From Leptidea sinapis (Eukaryota; Arthropoda; Insecta; Lepidoptera; Pieridae), in the NCBI RefSeq assembly GCF_905404315.1, contig NC_066273.1, positions 6,014,001-6,078,000 of the forward strand: 64,000 nucleotides of DNA, written 5' to 3'. How positions within the stretch are numbered: the first letter of the stretch is position 1; each line of letters begins with the position of its first letter. The translations under genes and the position numbers were made by a program. The notes beneath the pieces were generated by a model that searched no databases, had not been told where the DNA came from, and was given only the letters and a program-made list of their open reading frames with translations. Below are positions 22,426 through 33,984 of this stretch, piece by piece.

Positions 22426-23800
22426 TTAATATAATGACAAATAAAAAAAACTCATAGATTTATTCTTAACATACAAAAAAAATCTTATATGAAACATTGC
22501 CATTAACATTTTATTTTATTTTGAAGTTTAAACAGCCGTCTTATAAATACGATGGTATTATAATAATAGGATTAATTCCTCGCCAAATATAAAAGTTATG
22601 AGAAAAAGATAATGAGTATATTATTTAAAGTTAAAGCACTAAGCCGGGACCAAAATATAATTATATACAAATGAGCGAGTCAGCAAAATAACGAACGGTT
22701 TGTCCCGCGAGTTCTCACAGGAACGGTATGCAGTTACCGTGAACAGAGAAACCTGTGCAGTCGGTCTACCCTTTAATTATAACACATTATATTTTGTATA
22801 AAAAGCAAAAGAGATTTAACTGATCGAAGATCAATGATATGATTACTACATGATAGATCAGGTAAGAAGGGTAAGAATAACATTATTATCCATATAATCC
22901 TATCCTATTTAAAGCTTTAAGTTGTATTTTTATAGTTATCTTTTTCGATAAAAATCTATATTACTAATTAAAATAAAAAAGTTTATTATTTATATTTGTA
23001 ATTAAATAGTAGACACATAAAAATGTTTAATAACTATTAATTTTATTTTTATAACACAATCATGGTTAACTTAAATCAAGGAAACTTGATGGTATTATGA
23101 CCAAATAACTGATATTTTATTTCCGTTATAATAATACTCAAATATTTTAAACTTTAAAATAAATCTATTCGAAAAATTATTCCTCAGAGCTGAAAAGATA
23201 GTCTTAATCTTTTAAGATACATTTTATTTATACATGGTTATAATTAACGTTGTTGTTATTACAAAAGATTAATATTTACTTTTTTAATATAAATTAAAAT
23301 TGGTACTGCAAGAAGACAAATATTCATAATGTAAAATAATATGTAATGGCGACTCTATTCATGGCCCTGTCGTCTGATCAACGTATCTGTCTGATATATT
23401 GGCCGCTCGGATACCCTCGGGCGACGCGCCCTCCCTGCACTCCTGCTTGTAATCTTCGGATTTAACACTTGGATATATGGAAGCATACTGTGTATGTACG
23501 AACAACGAAGGCATGTAATAAAACTATAAATTACACAGCTTTAATTTGTTTGAGTAGTTTAAAAGCTTTAAAAGTAAATTGGAAAAACCTTCATTTCTCT
23601 AATCACTATGTAGTTTTACGTCAAAGTAGGTATCTGATCTTTTAAATAATCACTAAATAATTAGAAAGTCGTGATTTTATGCGTTAAAAAAGAAAAAAAG
23701 AAAAAGTTAAGAATGATTGAATGTGATATTGTAAGGTTTTTTGTATTGCTTCAGAAAACTTTAAAGTTTATGCAAAAATTGCACAGAATAAGTTTCTATA
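22426..23800. other. Unassigned AT-rich DNA
   Basis: No gene or repeat is recognised; 23340-23460 is richer in GC. Confidence 0.3.
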
Positions 23801-24023
23801 AAAAAAAATATGATAATAAGGGCCGAGACGAGCAGGACGTTCAGCTAGTAATATGCAGCAGATAGTAATTGCCCTGCCCATTACAATGCAGTGCCGCTCA
23901 GGACTCTCGAAAAAACCAAAAATTCTGAGCGGCACTACAATTGCGCTCGTCACCTTGAGACATACGATGTTAAGTCTCATTTTTCACTAGCTACGGCGCC
24001 CTTCATACCGAAACAGTAATGTT
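23801..24023 (-). mobile_element. RA retroposon tail
   Basis: It has GACGAGCAGGACGTTCAGCT, an intact hairpin (GTGCCGCTCAG with CTGAGCGGCAC) and ACTAGCTACGGCGCCC. It stops before the distal part. Confidence 0.75.
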
Positions 24024-25004
24024 AATAATATTCCCGAACTAAAATTATTCATTGTAAAATACTTTATTATAAAAATATAATCAGTGTGTAAAACTGATTT
24101 ATAATTTGCAAACCCTTGGAAATTTTATTTTATTCCGATACCTAAGTCGTATACCTAATGACTTAACAAAAAAAAAATATTTTTGGTATAATCTACAATC
24201 AATGGCTAAGCCAGGGTTTCGTTTTATGGATTCTCAATTGAATTATGTAACTATTTATTATTAACAGTAGCTTGCCATTATATCTAAATACTCTAATATC
24301 TCTATACTTATATTTACAATGTACAGGCGGGAATCGTATCTGTTACTCCATAAGAGTTGCCCGTGCAACCACTGGGCTTGTCATAAGTAATAACTCGATT
24401 TTAATAAGTATTTTTATGAAACTTAAAATGCTTAGTTTAACTGTTGTAGGACGTATTTGTTAGTGCCAAGCTACATAATTTTAATACTAATAATCACTAT
24501 CTAGTCAAATATCGAACTAATAAAATCTTATGATCATTAAAAATAATGCTAACTATAAGTTTTAACTGTATAAAATTCTAACTACAGTAAAATCAAAATG
24601 TAACAATAAATTCCATCGAATATCGTAACCAGACGAAAATTTGTTTCAAAAAATGTATTTTTCCGAAACAATCATTCACATGCAACTCTCCTTATATGCT
24701 TCACAGTACGGTAGCAACATACATAAGAACTCACACTGACGTAAGTAGATTGCTACTGGCCTACGCCGCGGCCAATCAAAGCCGCGATCACTTTATACCG
24801 ACCACTTATTGAATTACGTTAATCACAATACCATTAAACCAATGCCAATGTTACTGACGTTGAAAATTATCGCTTTTTCCAGCTGTCAAAATATTTAACA
24901 TGTTGTTCGAAGTAAATCCATCGAACAGCATTATATTACAAATATTGCTAAGTAGATAAAATAAATTGTAATAAAACCATGTGTTGCCTTTAGTAAGGCA
25001 TTAC
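24024..25004. other. Unassigned DNA
   Basis: 24700-24800 is richer in GC and holds GGCCAATCAAAGCCGCGATC, which includes a CCAAT core. No gene is seen near it. Confidence 0.3.
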
Positions 25005-25218
25005 GCGGGTAACCATTGGGCCGGTCCTAGTTACCATTAACCATTACAGGACCGTCCCGAGTAACCATTATTATTTATTACCAATGCATAGTAGAGATGC
25101 AGTACCCGAGTAACCATTGATCGGTCCGGTCCTAGTTACCATTAACCATTTGCCTATAACCATTACAGGACTGGTCCGAGTAACCATTTTAACCAATTAA
25201 TAGTAGAGATCCGCGTAC
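25005..25218 (+). repeat. Two-copy tandem of about 105 bp rich in GTAACCATT
   Basis: Units at 25005-25106 and 25107-25218 share GTAACCATTG, GGTCCTAGTTACCATTAACC and TAGTAGAGAT. Each unit has inverted arms (CGGTCCT with AGGACCG in unit 1; one mismatch in unit 2). AACCATT occurs seven or more times. Confidence 0.75.
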
Positions 25219-25245
25219 TCACAAGTAGAACCAATAATTATAGTT

Positions 25246-25564
25246 AATATCCGGACGACCGAGCCTTGCTCGGATTTTCAAGAATGTACAAAACTTGAAC
25301 AAAATAAAAACTAATATGACTTCTGGATTCGAACCGGGGTCTTCTGCTTTCCGGATCACCCAATGTCCCATCTGAGCTATAATAGTCTTGTATATAGTGG
25401 CGAAATTTACCTTTGTATTCTAATGTTATTGTAGCTGTTTCTCATTCAAACATGGATAAAACCATTTTTTTTAAATTGAAACCTAGCTAGATCGATTTAT
25501 CACCCCCGAAATCCCCTGCATACTTAATTTTATGAAAATCGTTGGAGCCGTTTCCGAGATTCAG

Positions 25565-25658
<94 letters not shown>

Positions 25659-25684
25659 AGAATTGCTCGTTTAAAGATATAAGA
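25246..25684 (-). mobile_element. Hel-2 Helitron-like element with tRNA-like segment and (TA)n
   Basis: On the minus strand it starts TCTTATATCTTTAAACGAGC after an A, passes through a (TA)n run, and has CGGAAACGGCTCCAACGATT, a B box GGTTCGAATCC and the CCGAGCAAGGCTCGG hairpin near its end. Confidence 0.6.
25566..25656. repeat. (TA)n microsatellite, about 45 units
   Basis: An uninterrupted TA run at the spot where the other Hel-2 copy (5679-5690) has only a few TA units, so it expanded from a sequence carried by the element. Confidence 0.95.
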
Positions 25685-25989
25685 TTTAGCAAGTGTCATA
25701 GATTAATTTAGTATCTTAAGTAAATAAATACTTTTACCATAAAACCAATATATATATCTACACCTAAGTGGACTCCTTTGTGGTAGTGCTCAAAAGCCAG
25801 CCGGGGTATGACCCCCTAAGTGCACTTAAGTGTACCTTTTCACATGTGAAAGCGATTTTATTTGTACATAAACAATAAATCCTTAGATTAAGTACATTAA
25901 TTGCATTGCAATTTTGCATTGCTTAATAATTGCTACATTGCATTGACTATTTAACGTTTGATATATCACTTTACATATTATATTGTAAA
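25685..25989. other. Unassigned DNA
   Basis: No gene or repeat is recognised. Confidence 0.3.
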
Positions 25990-26160
25990 TCGATGAAAAT
26001 GTAAGTCTTGATAATATAAAAGAGTGGTAATGAGTTTCTTGCTACTTCTTCTCATTAGCTCAACCCTTTCGAAGTAGCGGTAAATTCAATAAGAAAAATA
26101 AGTGTCATTTCCGTGACCTACATGAATAAAGTGATTTTGATTTGATTTGATTTTGGTTTT
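25990..26160 (+). mobile_element. LINE 3' end with (TTTGA)n-like tip
   Basis: It has GAGTTTCTTGCTACTTCTTC, GTGACCTACATGAATAAAGT and a GATTTTGATTTGATTTGATT tip, typical of a LINE 3' end in Lepidoptera. Confidence 0.6.
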
Positions 26161-26424
26161 AACATTTTCAGTATATTAATCTACACATATTTATAAATAA
26201 TGTGAATTTTCTTTAAGTTAAGAAGATTCTTAGGGCAAAACTTAAAAGCAATTTCGTTTCATTTAGATCGCACAGAACTGAGCAATGGAGTGCAGTCATA
26301 TGGCGAATTTTTATAGTTCTTGTTTGTTTAAATATTATTAGTTGTTTTTTTTTTGTTACACAATGACGTAAATATTAATTGCATAAAAATTATCTATTAT
26401 TTTTAATATAGGTATCTATTATTA

Positions 26425-26757
26425 CTAGCCGTTCCCGCCCGCTTTGTTGGGCGAATTTTAAAAAGAAATAAACTAAATTTTATTCGTCTTATTACAAATA
26501 TAATAAAAAATAGGTAGCAAAAAACCATCTAGGATTAATTTCACTTCTAACTGTGGTAGTTTATTGTGGGTACGATCAGTTGGAAATTGAGAATCTAAAC
26601 CAATCTCATTTTCACTGGAACACACAAAAAAAGCCGTTTAGGAGGTAGTCCAATTGTGAATCTAAACCATTCTCAAATCCACCTGAAGACATACAGAAAG
26701 TTTAATTAAAATCGGTCTAGCCGTTAGGAGGAGTTCACTTACAACAGACGCACAAAA
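26425..26757 (-). mobile_element. Helitron-like element, variant end
   Basis: On the minus strand the end is GGGAACGGCTAG then T, preceded by the hairpin-forming GCCCAACAAAGCGGGC. The other end has AAAATCGGTCTAGCCGTTAG and is cut at the LINE-C junction near 26760. Confidence 0.55.
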
Positions 26758-26761
26758 GATT

Positions 26762-27035
26762 TTTTTTATGGAATAGGAGGACAAACGAGCGTACGGGTCA
26801 CCTGTTGTTAAGTGATCACCGCCGCCCACAATCTCTTGCAACACCAGAGGAATCACAGGAGCGTTGCCGGCCTTTAAAGAAGGTGTACGCGCTTTTTTTG
26901 AAGGTACCCATGCCGTATCGTACCGGGAACACCGCACAAGGAAGTTCATTGCACAGCTTTGTAGTACGTGGAAGAAAGCTCCTTGAAACGCACTGTGGAA
27001 GACCGCCACACATCCAGATGGTGGGGATGATATCC
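26762..27035 (-). mobile_element. LINE-C reverse-transcriptase C-terminus and tail
   Basis: The minus-strand frame at 27013-26816 encodes SRSFLPRTTKLCNELPCAVF and ends GVARDCGRR, the RT C-terminal segment of CR1/Jockey-like LINEs. The 3' tail ends in TCCTATTCCATAAAAAA. Confidence 0.8.
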
Positions 27036-27354
27036 TAACTATCAAAAGAAATATATATATGTTATGATAGATATAGTTGGAATACTAACTATAAGAATGT
27101 CCAACAAGTAAAAGTGCAATAAAACACAACATGCAAACCAGACTAAATAACTTTCACAGTCGTGATCCAGAACAAATCGTAATATAATTGCTGATCACGA
27201 AAAGGCCTGAAGTCTCAATCAAATAAGACTCAATAAAATAAATAATATGTTAGTTACTGTTGTGCATTCATTCATTTAATAGTTCATTTAGTTGTTTATC
27301 TATTGCGAGAGGTTTTAATTCAGTTCTCTGTTTTAGTAACGAATAGTAACCTTT
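27036..27354. other. Unassigned AT-rich DNA
   Basis: No gene or repeat is recognised. Confidence 0.3.
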
Positions 27355-27740
27355 AAGGGTAAATGTATACACCTCTATAATAAAGTCCCAGCCAATGTTA
27401 AGGCATTATCTATAAATAAATTTAAATGTTTCATAAAAAAATGGCTCTGTCGTAAATCCTATTACTCCACTGCTGAATATCTAAATGATCGGACAGCCTG
27501 GGACTAGATTGTTATTATTATATAGCGATAGAAATGACTGTACAATATTGTATATTTTTATTGAAAAGAGCGCAAAAAAAGAATGCTGGGAGAGTTTCTT
27601 GCGCCGCTTCTTATGTCTCAGAGCGCCATTTGTTTCCGAAGCGGTAGTAGTATCTAGTAGTTATTAGAAATGACATCAAAAAGAATTCTAAAGAAATCAA
27701 TTTTGAGAAAATAAATGCCTTTTATGCCTTTTAATAATGG
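27355..27740 (+). mobile_element. LINE-B 3' tail
   Basis: It has GGGTAAATGTATACACCTCT, GGACAGCCTGGGACTAGATT, AATGCTGGGAGAGTTTCTTG and an ATGCCTTTTATGCCTTTTAA end. Confidence 0.8.
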
Positions 27741-27763
27741 TATGTAAATAAATAAATATAAAT

Positions 27764-28012
27764 GAATACCTGAATAGCCGAGTGGTTAGCGATCCTACCT
27801 ACTAAGCTAAAGTCCCGGGTTTGAATACCGGTAGGTGCAAGCATTTATATGATGAATACGGATGTTTGTTTCCGAGTCATGGATGTTTTAATGTATTTAT
27901 GTATGTTTAAGTAAGTATATTGTATTAAATATATCGTTGTCTTGCAACCCATAACACAGGCTATATATGCTTAATTTGGCGCAAGATAATTTGTGTAAAA
28001 AGTGTGTCAATG
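27764..28012 (+). mobile_element. L2 tRNA-derived SINE
   Basis: It lies 24 bases after the LINE-B tail. The head TAGCCGAGTGGTTAGCGATC, B box GGTTTGAATACCGG and the same body as the 14460 copy are visible. Confidence 0.8.
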
Positions 28013-28439
28013 ATGTATTATAGGGATCATATAAATTTATAAGAAAGCTTAAAATTACATTGATTCAAGTCAAAAAATTAGTCCATAGTCATTTAAAAAT
28101 TTGTTAAAGGCTACCTACGCGGATATTTTAAACGCCTGCCGCTTTGGTGCACTTGGATGCTGTGTACTATGACGTCATTGACATAAACAATTATACGTTG
28201 AGAGGTTACGTGGGAAAGAGACTCTGAACTATGGCGTTGCTTTTTAAGCGTTTGAATTTAAACTTAATTGCACTATGTTTAAAACGTTTTTTATATAATA
28301 TTTCGCTCTTATTTAAATTATATTATTATGGATAACACTAGTATATATCAAATATAGCCTTAATATCAGATTTTTAGGAAAAAGAAGCTTGAATATCACA
28401 TGATTCATATCATGATCTCTAGCAAACAAATTACTAGAC
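28013..28439. other. Unassigned DNA
   Basis: No gene or repeat is recognised. Confidence 0.3.
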
Positions 28440-28777
28440 AGCATTTGGGGACACGCTGTTTTACCAATTTCAAAAAGAGGAGATTATCATGTCGCGTTAT
28501 TTCTGCTCTAAGTTGTGACAATGGAAACTATGAGTATTTAGTTGAGGGAACTTTATATTTTTTTTTAATACCTATATTTTATACTGATATAACCGATGAA
28601 AACAGGCCAGGTTTATTAAGGCTGCGTAACAAGCTACGTCTTTTACTCGCGATTTGTATGTCATTTTGATTGAATTGCATTGATCAAAATAGAGGTTAAC
28701 AGTCAACCTCAATTTTTTCGACATTGCACAGCTACGTTTTACAGCTGTCACAGTCTGTCTAGACGTATAAATGATGT
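28440..28777 (+). mobile_element. M1 MITE, long variant
   Basis: The M1 body (28590-28775) is preceded by GACAATGGAAACTATGAGTA and TTTATACTGATATAACCGAT, an extension also seen inverted in the 36805 copy. The long form is therefore a subfamily, not chance flanking DNA. Confidence 0.65.
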
Positions 28778-29479
28778 AATATCTTATAAATATATTTTTA
28801 AAAAATAACATTAATTTGTTAGATATAAAGAATTATTTTAGAAAGTGAAACTTGAATAGATAATTTTACCTAAAAACCTTATTGAAATTATTATATATTC
28901 GTAACTAAAGTCATATTATTTTAATAATATTTTTTTTTAATATCAACTTCTAACATATATCTGTACAATCATATGAAGTTGGTGCCAATTTAAATATAAA
29001 GATTACAACGATCATCTCACCGAACAATTACAGTGTTAATGTTCATTTATCCCTTTTTTCGTCTTATAAAATGCGAATACCCCAAATGAAATGAAGCTAC
29101 TGTTCACCAATGAAACAGTAGGGGCGTGGTGCGTACGTAACACGGCAGTCAAGGATTTGAATTTAAAAAAGGAATTTATACTTTTTAAACAGTTTGGGGG
29201 CGTGGGATTATCTTTGTGCCCGCAGGATGTTTCTCGTGGGACGCTGAGCATATGGAGTATACGACTATAGAGGTTTTATGTAAATATTAAACTATGTTTT
29301 ATGTTATTTTATAAGTTATGTGTTTATACAATATATAGATTCATCATGATATCTCTGGGACTTTATTCCTCCTGCAATATTGTAATTAATAATATATTAA
29401 ATATAACCAATGAAATTATTATGATACCGCATAATTTTGTTAGATAATTATTTATCAATGAATTATTTTTATGCAATGA
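28778..29479. other. Unassigned AT-rich DNA
   Basis: The minus-strand frame 29251-29036 has no recognisable domain. Confidence 0.3.
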
Positions 29480-29740
29480 GATAGGTAGGGGAGCGGGGGG
29501 CACGTTGTCACAATTTTTGTTAACATAACAAAAGCTATCAAAAAAATTTTAGATTTGATTACTTGTAATGTTAGTATGTCTATTTAGCTATTAAAATATG
29601 ACTGAAAAATTATTAAAATTTATGTAATTTTTTCACAATGGAGAATTTAACTAAACAAGTAGATTGTAACATCTTACCCCGGAATTGGGGCTAGTTGTTA
29701 CATCATCGGGGCACGATGTTACGGTAAATAAATAAACAAA
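29480..29740. repeat. Possible dispersed element with G-run start
   Basis: GGGGAGCGGGGGGCACGTTG opens a stretch containing TGTAACATCTTACCCCGG and GGGGCACGATGTTAC. A comparable opening occurs at 43697. No ends are defined. Confidence 0.3.
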
Positions 29741-30664
29741 ATCATTAGTGATACTTACCTACATCTTTTTTTATTAGTATTTCAAAACGATATAAACAAT
29801 AGAGATCACTTTTTACAGTCTTCTAGCATTTATGAGTAATTATAATATCTATTATGGTAATTATTTCAGTTTTTATTTTGTAGAAAATCACTTTGGCAGG
29901 AGCATTTTTAAATCTAATATACCTACCTACAATTTTTTATTTTTATTTAACAACTTATACTACTTATTAAAATTTATTTAAACCTCGTCCATTGGTTGTG
30001 GTTCAGTAGACAAATGAGTTACGAGATACTTATGGTAAGTACCATTGATACAAATGGTCTAGTTGACCAAAATATAGGGTGTCGAATTTCGGTATCGGTT
30101 CGCGCGCATCGTAAAAAAAATTACCCTGATTTTGATCCTATTTTTCCCTTACGCGCCAAAAGAAGTACAGCTTCAAAAAAGTTAAGTTGATCATTGTTTA
30201 AAAATCCTCAAGATATATTTTATACAGCGGATAAAAAATGGTATTATGCATTTTAAACATTTGAATGCAAGATTTAATAATAACTTCAAAAGTAAAGTAA
30301 TAAACAAACATGGCTTAGATCTCCCAAAATCAAGTAAATCTCATTAGATCTCAAGTGTTAAACACTTTATCGCGATAACTAACATCAAATAGAAAAAATT
30401 ATGAATTCCCAAACACATATTTGACCGCAAAGCAGCAAAAAAAAGCAGGTATATATCACCTGTGGCGCTTCTCAAACATTATTTGGTCGAAATAGCGCCG
30501 GTGTGAACTGGACTTGATAAACATTGGACAATGGTTACTCAATGGACGGAAATGAATGAACGTGCTAAGTACGTCCGTATAATAAACTGAATTATGTTTG
30601 ACTAAATTGTTGCAGGTGTGGTCAATATTTTTAATGATAATTCATACGACAAGTTTTATAACGT
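29741..30664. other. Unassigned AT-rich DNA
   Basis: No gene or repeat is recognised. Confidence 0.3.
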
Positions 30665-31283
30665 TTATATATAAAATAACTGTTTCCAAATTGATAAAAA
30701 ACTGCATGATAACAAAGTAGAAAAGCATGAAAAGATAATCTAAAATGAAAGAAATTCTGACGACTAACGACCCCTTCAGAACATACGTCCATACGCCGTA
30801 TAGGTCTTTGTTTTTAAAATATCAATAGTTTTTTTTTTTTAAGAAAATAAGGGACGAGACAAGCAGGACGTTCATCTGATGGTAATTGATACGCTCTGCC
30901 CATTACAATGCAGTGCCGATCAGGATTCTTCTTCTTCTTCCCATAAATTCTGAGCAACACTACAATTGCGCTCTTCACCTTGAGACATAAGATGTTATGT
31001 CTCATTTGCCCAGTAATTTCCCTAGCTACGGCGCCCTTCAGACCAAAACACAGTAATGCTTACACATTACTGCTTCACGGCAGGAATAGGCTTAACTAAG
31101 TTAAAATAGTTTACAAATAAAATAACTAACCAACTTGTTTCCCAATTGATAAAAAACTACATGAAAACCTAGTAGAAAAACATTAAAAGATTATGTCAAA
31201 TGAAAGAAATTCTGACTACTAACGACCACCTTAGTACCTACATACGCCGTTTAGGTCATTGTTTTTAAAATATCAACAGTAGA
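30665..31283 (+). repeat. Direct duplication (about 165 bp) flanking an RA insertion
   Basis: 30665-30828 and 31115-31283 share AAATAACT, TTGATAAAAAACT, AATGAAAGAAATTCTGAC, ACTAACGACC, ACATACG, TAGGTC and TTGTTTTTAAAATATCAA. They are diverged direct copies with the RA element between them. Confidence 0.7.
30829..31090 (-). mobile_element. RA retroposon tail
   Basis: Its poly(T) start abuts the left duplicate. The hairpin region is altered by a CTT expansion (TTCTTCTTCTTCTTCC) and one arm has decayed to GAGCAACAC. Confidence 0.8.
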
Positions 31284-31533
31284 TACTGTTACCTCCTCTA
31301 AATTAATATTGTAATTTAAAAATAATACTCATGAATGAAGTGATCTTATAGATGACCTAAAATCAATTGAATTGGTATCTGAACTAAATAAACAAGGAGC
31401 TAAAATTTTAGAAGCAAGCATTCGATTTTCAATTTTGCTACTACCTATAAAATAATCGGCTTTCCAAACCAACAATTCCATCTTATAAGAACTGAAGATA
31501 TAACAAAGGCTATTGTCGACTGTGCAACTACGA

Positions 31534-31790
31534 ATTCTGAAGATCTTTCGTCACATCTCCAGGAATGAGGGATCGATTAAGTGGTTGATTGTGCAGGGCC
31601 AGGTGGAGAGGAAACGAATGAGAGGACGCTCACCCACGCGATGGATGGCTCTTATAATAATAATATAAAAAGCAGTGACCCAGAAACTGTGGTAGAGCGC
31701 TCCCGCCATGATACAAACCACCAAAAGTGGAGGAGCATCGCGAGGGAAGCAGTGCGACTCAAAACTAAAGAGACCAACGGCGACTAATGT
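31534..31790 (+). mobile_element. RTE/Jockey-like LINE C-terminal remnant
   Basis: The frame from 31534 reads LKIFRHISRNE, IVQGQVERKRMRGRSPTRW, and after a break QKWRSIAREAV. This is the post-RT tail of non-LTR polyproteins. A run of ATA and TAA codons separates the two parts. Confidence 0.7.
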
Positions 31791-33058
31791 TGCATCATCT
31801 TAGCGACCACGACCACCATGACAAGAGTGACCAGTTGAGAAGAAGATAAAATAATCATGAAAGTAATGAAAAGGAATCAGCCACGATATAAAATAAAAAG
31901 CAATAATTGATTACATTGTAACTCTTCCGACTAAATCTGCTCAGGTGCAAAACCTTCCTAGGTAGTACATAACTAAACCTTCTTCAACAATAAACTGATA
32001 AAGTTATCAAACACTATAAAGATATATGAGTGTGTAGATATTATTAAATTATAGATAACTACCAATGGTGATAACATCGAAGCCTTAAGCTTGGATCTGT
32101 ATGCCAATGCGAGGTTTTATTATTCGTAAATGTTATCGCTAAATAAAGTTATCAGGTATGTCGGCTGTTCAAAGGATAAGCCATTGAGTCCGATCCATTT
32201 GCAAACAAAGCCTTGCGATAAGCTATCGATAGAATGAGATTAACTTGTTAAGCATAAGCCTTAAGAGAATTGTACAATTGTTTATTGTGTAGGAAAATTG
32301 CGTAACTTCGAGTAATTAGCACATTTTTGTAATAGTAAAATGGTATTACAAACACTTAATTTTTAGACTTACTTGTTAAATACTTATTTAAAATTTAGTG
32401 TAGTTTATTGACTTTTATTTTAGTTTCTAATTTTAAAATTATTTGTTAATAGAAAATATTAATAAACTAGGAATTGTCTCAAATCTATTCGTATCATCTC
32501 AATCTTGATACCTACTTCTATGTAAATTTAAAAAAAGTCTTTTGAAGTAATCACACTTACTACCTCCTTATTCCTATAATGTATTATTTTACTAAAAGTA
32601 CAAAAATATGACACAATTTGAAAACGTAGCTTTTTTGAAGAAATAATTCTTAAAATGAGTTTTTTTTATTGCCTGTATAATACATATTGGAATTAATAGT
32701 AACTTTTCTATTTAAATACTAAACGTAATAATCTTTATTATACGTTTGCACTTGGTTTCGTTTATTGTTAACTTAAGGCATATTTAATTTCCCGAAGTAA
32801 AGTTTGTTGACCAAAGGTTTGGTCCACCTGTACGGTCCGGTACACAAACTATATTTGTTAATATTTAACACATCCCAGAAAAGGAATTCGTTTATCTATT
32901 GTCGCTGGTTAGATAAGCTAAGACGAAAACCTTTGTTTTATCTCGAACAAACAAAAGTTTCCTGTCATTTCTTTACATGGCGGCGTGTTCACAAATTACC
33001 TAATATGTTAACAGGACGCTATGTGAACTTTGGTAAATAAGTACCTAATTTGATATAT
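31791..33058. other. Unassigned AT-rich DNA
   Basis: About 1.3 kb with no recognised gene or repeat. Confidence 0.3.
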
Positions 33059-33112
33059 AAGGAGGTATACAAAATACCTCCTTACAAACGGTATATATAA
33101 GAAGTATACCGT
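33059..33112. repeat. Two adjacent small hairpins
   Basis: AAGGAGGTAT-ACAAA-ATACCTCCTT is a perfect 10-bp stem (33059-33083). ACGGTAT (33088) pairs with ATACCGT (33106-33112). Confidence 0.7.
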
Positions 33113-33234
33113 ATACTACCTAAATAAAAGAAAATTGCTAAGAAAGATCTTCTCTGGCAGGAGATCATTTGAAATAATATAGAACGTAGAATATATTTAT
33201 AAATTATTTTAACAGCGGTGTTTAGGCATTAGTG

Positions 33235-33620
33235 AATTTGCTAGAAACTCGATTAAATTGAGTTAGTTAGACTTTTAATGGACGATTTATATGGTTATAC
33301 AACATGATCCCAGCAAATGTACAAAACAAATGTGTTACGAAATTCAAAAGAAATTGTAACAGAACGTTTTGAGTGGTAAAGGTGCAGCATGACTTTCTTA
33401 ATAATACCACAGATTGGGATTGGAGTGATAGTCCTCAGGCTATTAAATAATTTAATTTATTGCACGACATTATATTGTAACAAAATTTTATTAAGAAAAA
33501 AAGACCGCTGAGATTCTTGCGTTTTTTTTTTCCGATCTGAGGCATACTTTTTCGAATGGGTCCAATAAAGTAGTGGTAGTAAAGTAATGCATTCATGAAA
33601 ATATATGTTATTATGGGTTA
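33235..33620 (+). mobile_element. LINE-A 3' end, decayed
   Basis: It shares TACCACAGATTGGGA, CAGGCTATTAAATAA and CGATCTGAGGCATACTTTTT with the 55165 and 59348 copies. The RT frame is broken by stops. Confidence 0.65.
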
Positions 33621-33639
33621 TTATTATTAGTCACTGGTC

Positions 33640-33860
33640 ACTTAATGGTAGGTGATCACTGCCACCACTCTCTCGATAGTCGCCTTTGTGGTTCATGCAC
33701 GCGATCGTTTTCTAAGTACCAATGTCAAGGAAGCGAATTGAACAGTTTGGTGCTGGTAGAAATTTCCTTGGAAATTGCACTGTCGAGGAACCCCAAGAGG
33801 TGCAATCTTGGAATGGATTAAAATTAAGCAATTCATTTCGTTTAGTGGGACAAACATCAT
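33640..33860 (-). mobile_element. LINE-C relative, RT C-terminal remnant
   Basis: The minus-strand frame reads SSTVQFPRKFLPAPN, and the tail has GGTGGCAGTGATCACCTACC, a diverged form of the LINE-C end. Confidence 0.5.
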
Positions 33861-33984
33861 GATGACACAGTCTATTAGACCGTAAAGTTGGCCTCATTTG
33901 AGAATCATAAAATTGAGAAACATATTGGCAATTATACAGAAAAATATATTTAGAAATATTTAAGAATTTATAATTTCAAAATTT

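Noticed and set aside
25487..25699. 70-codon frame of alternating Tyr-Ile
   Set aside because: It is the (TA)n microsatellite read as protein.
26805..27038. 77-codon plus-strand frame
   Set aside because: Antisense shadow of the LINE-C reverse-transcriptase C-terminus; the same shadow occurs at 49287-49514.
29036..29251. 71-codon minus-strand frame
   Set aside because: No recognisable domain, no splice or codon support.
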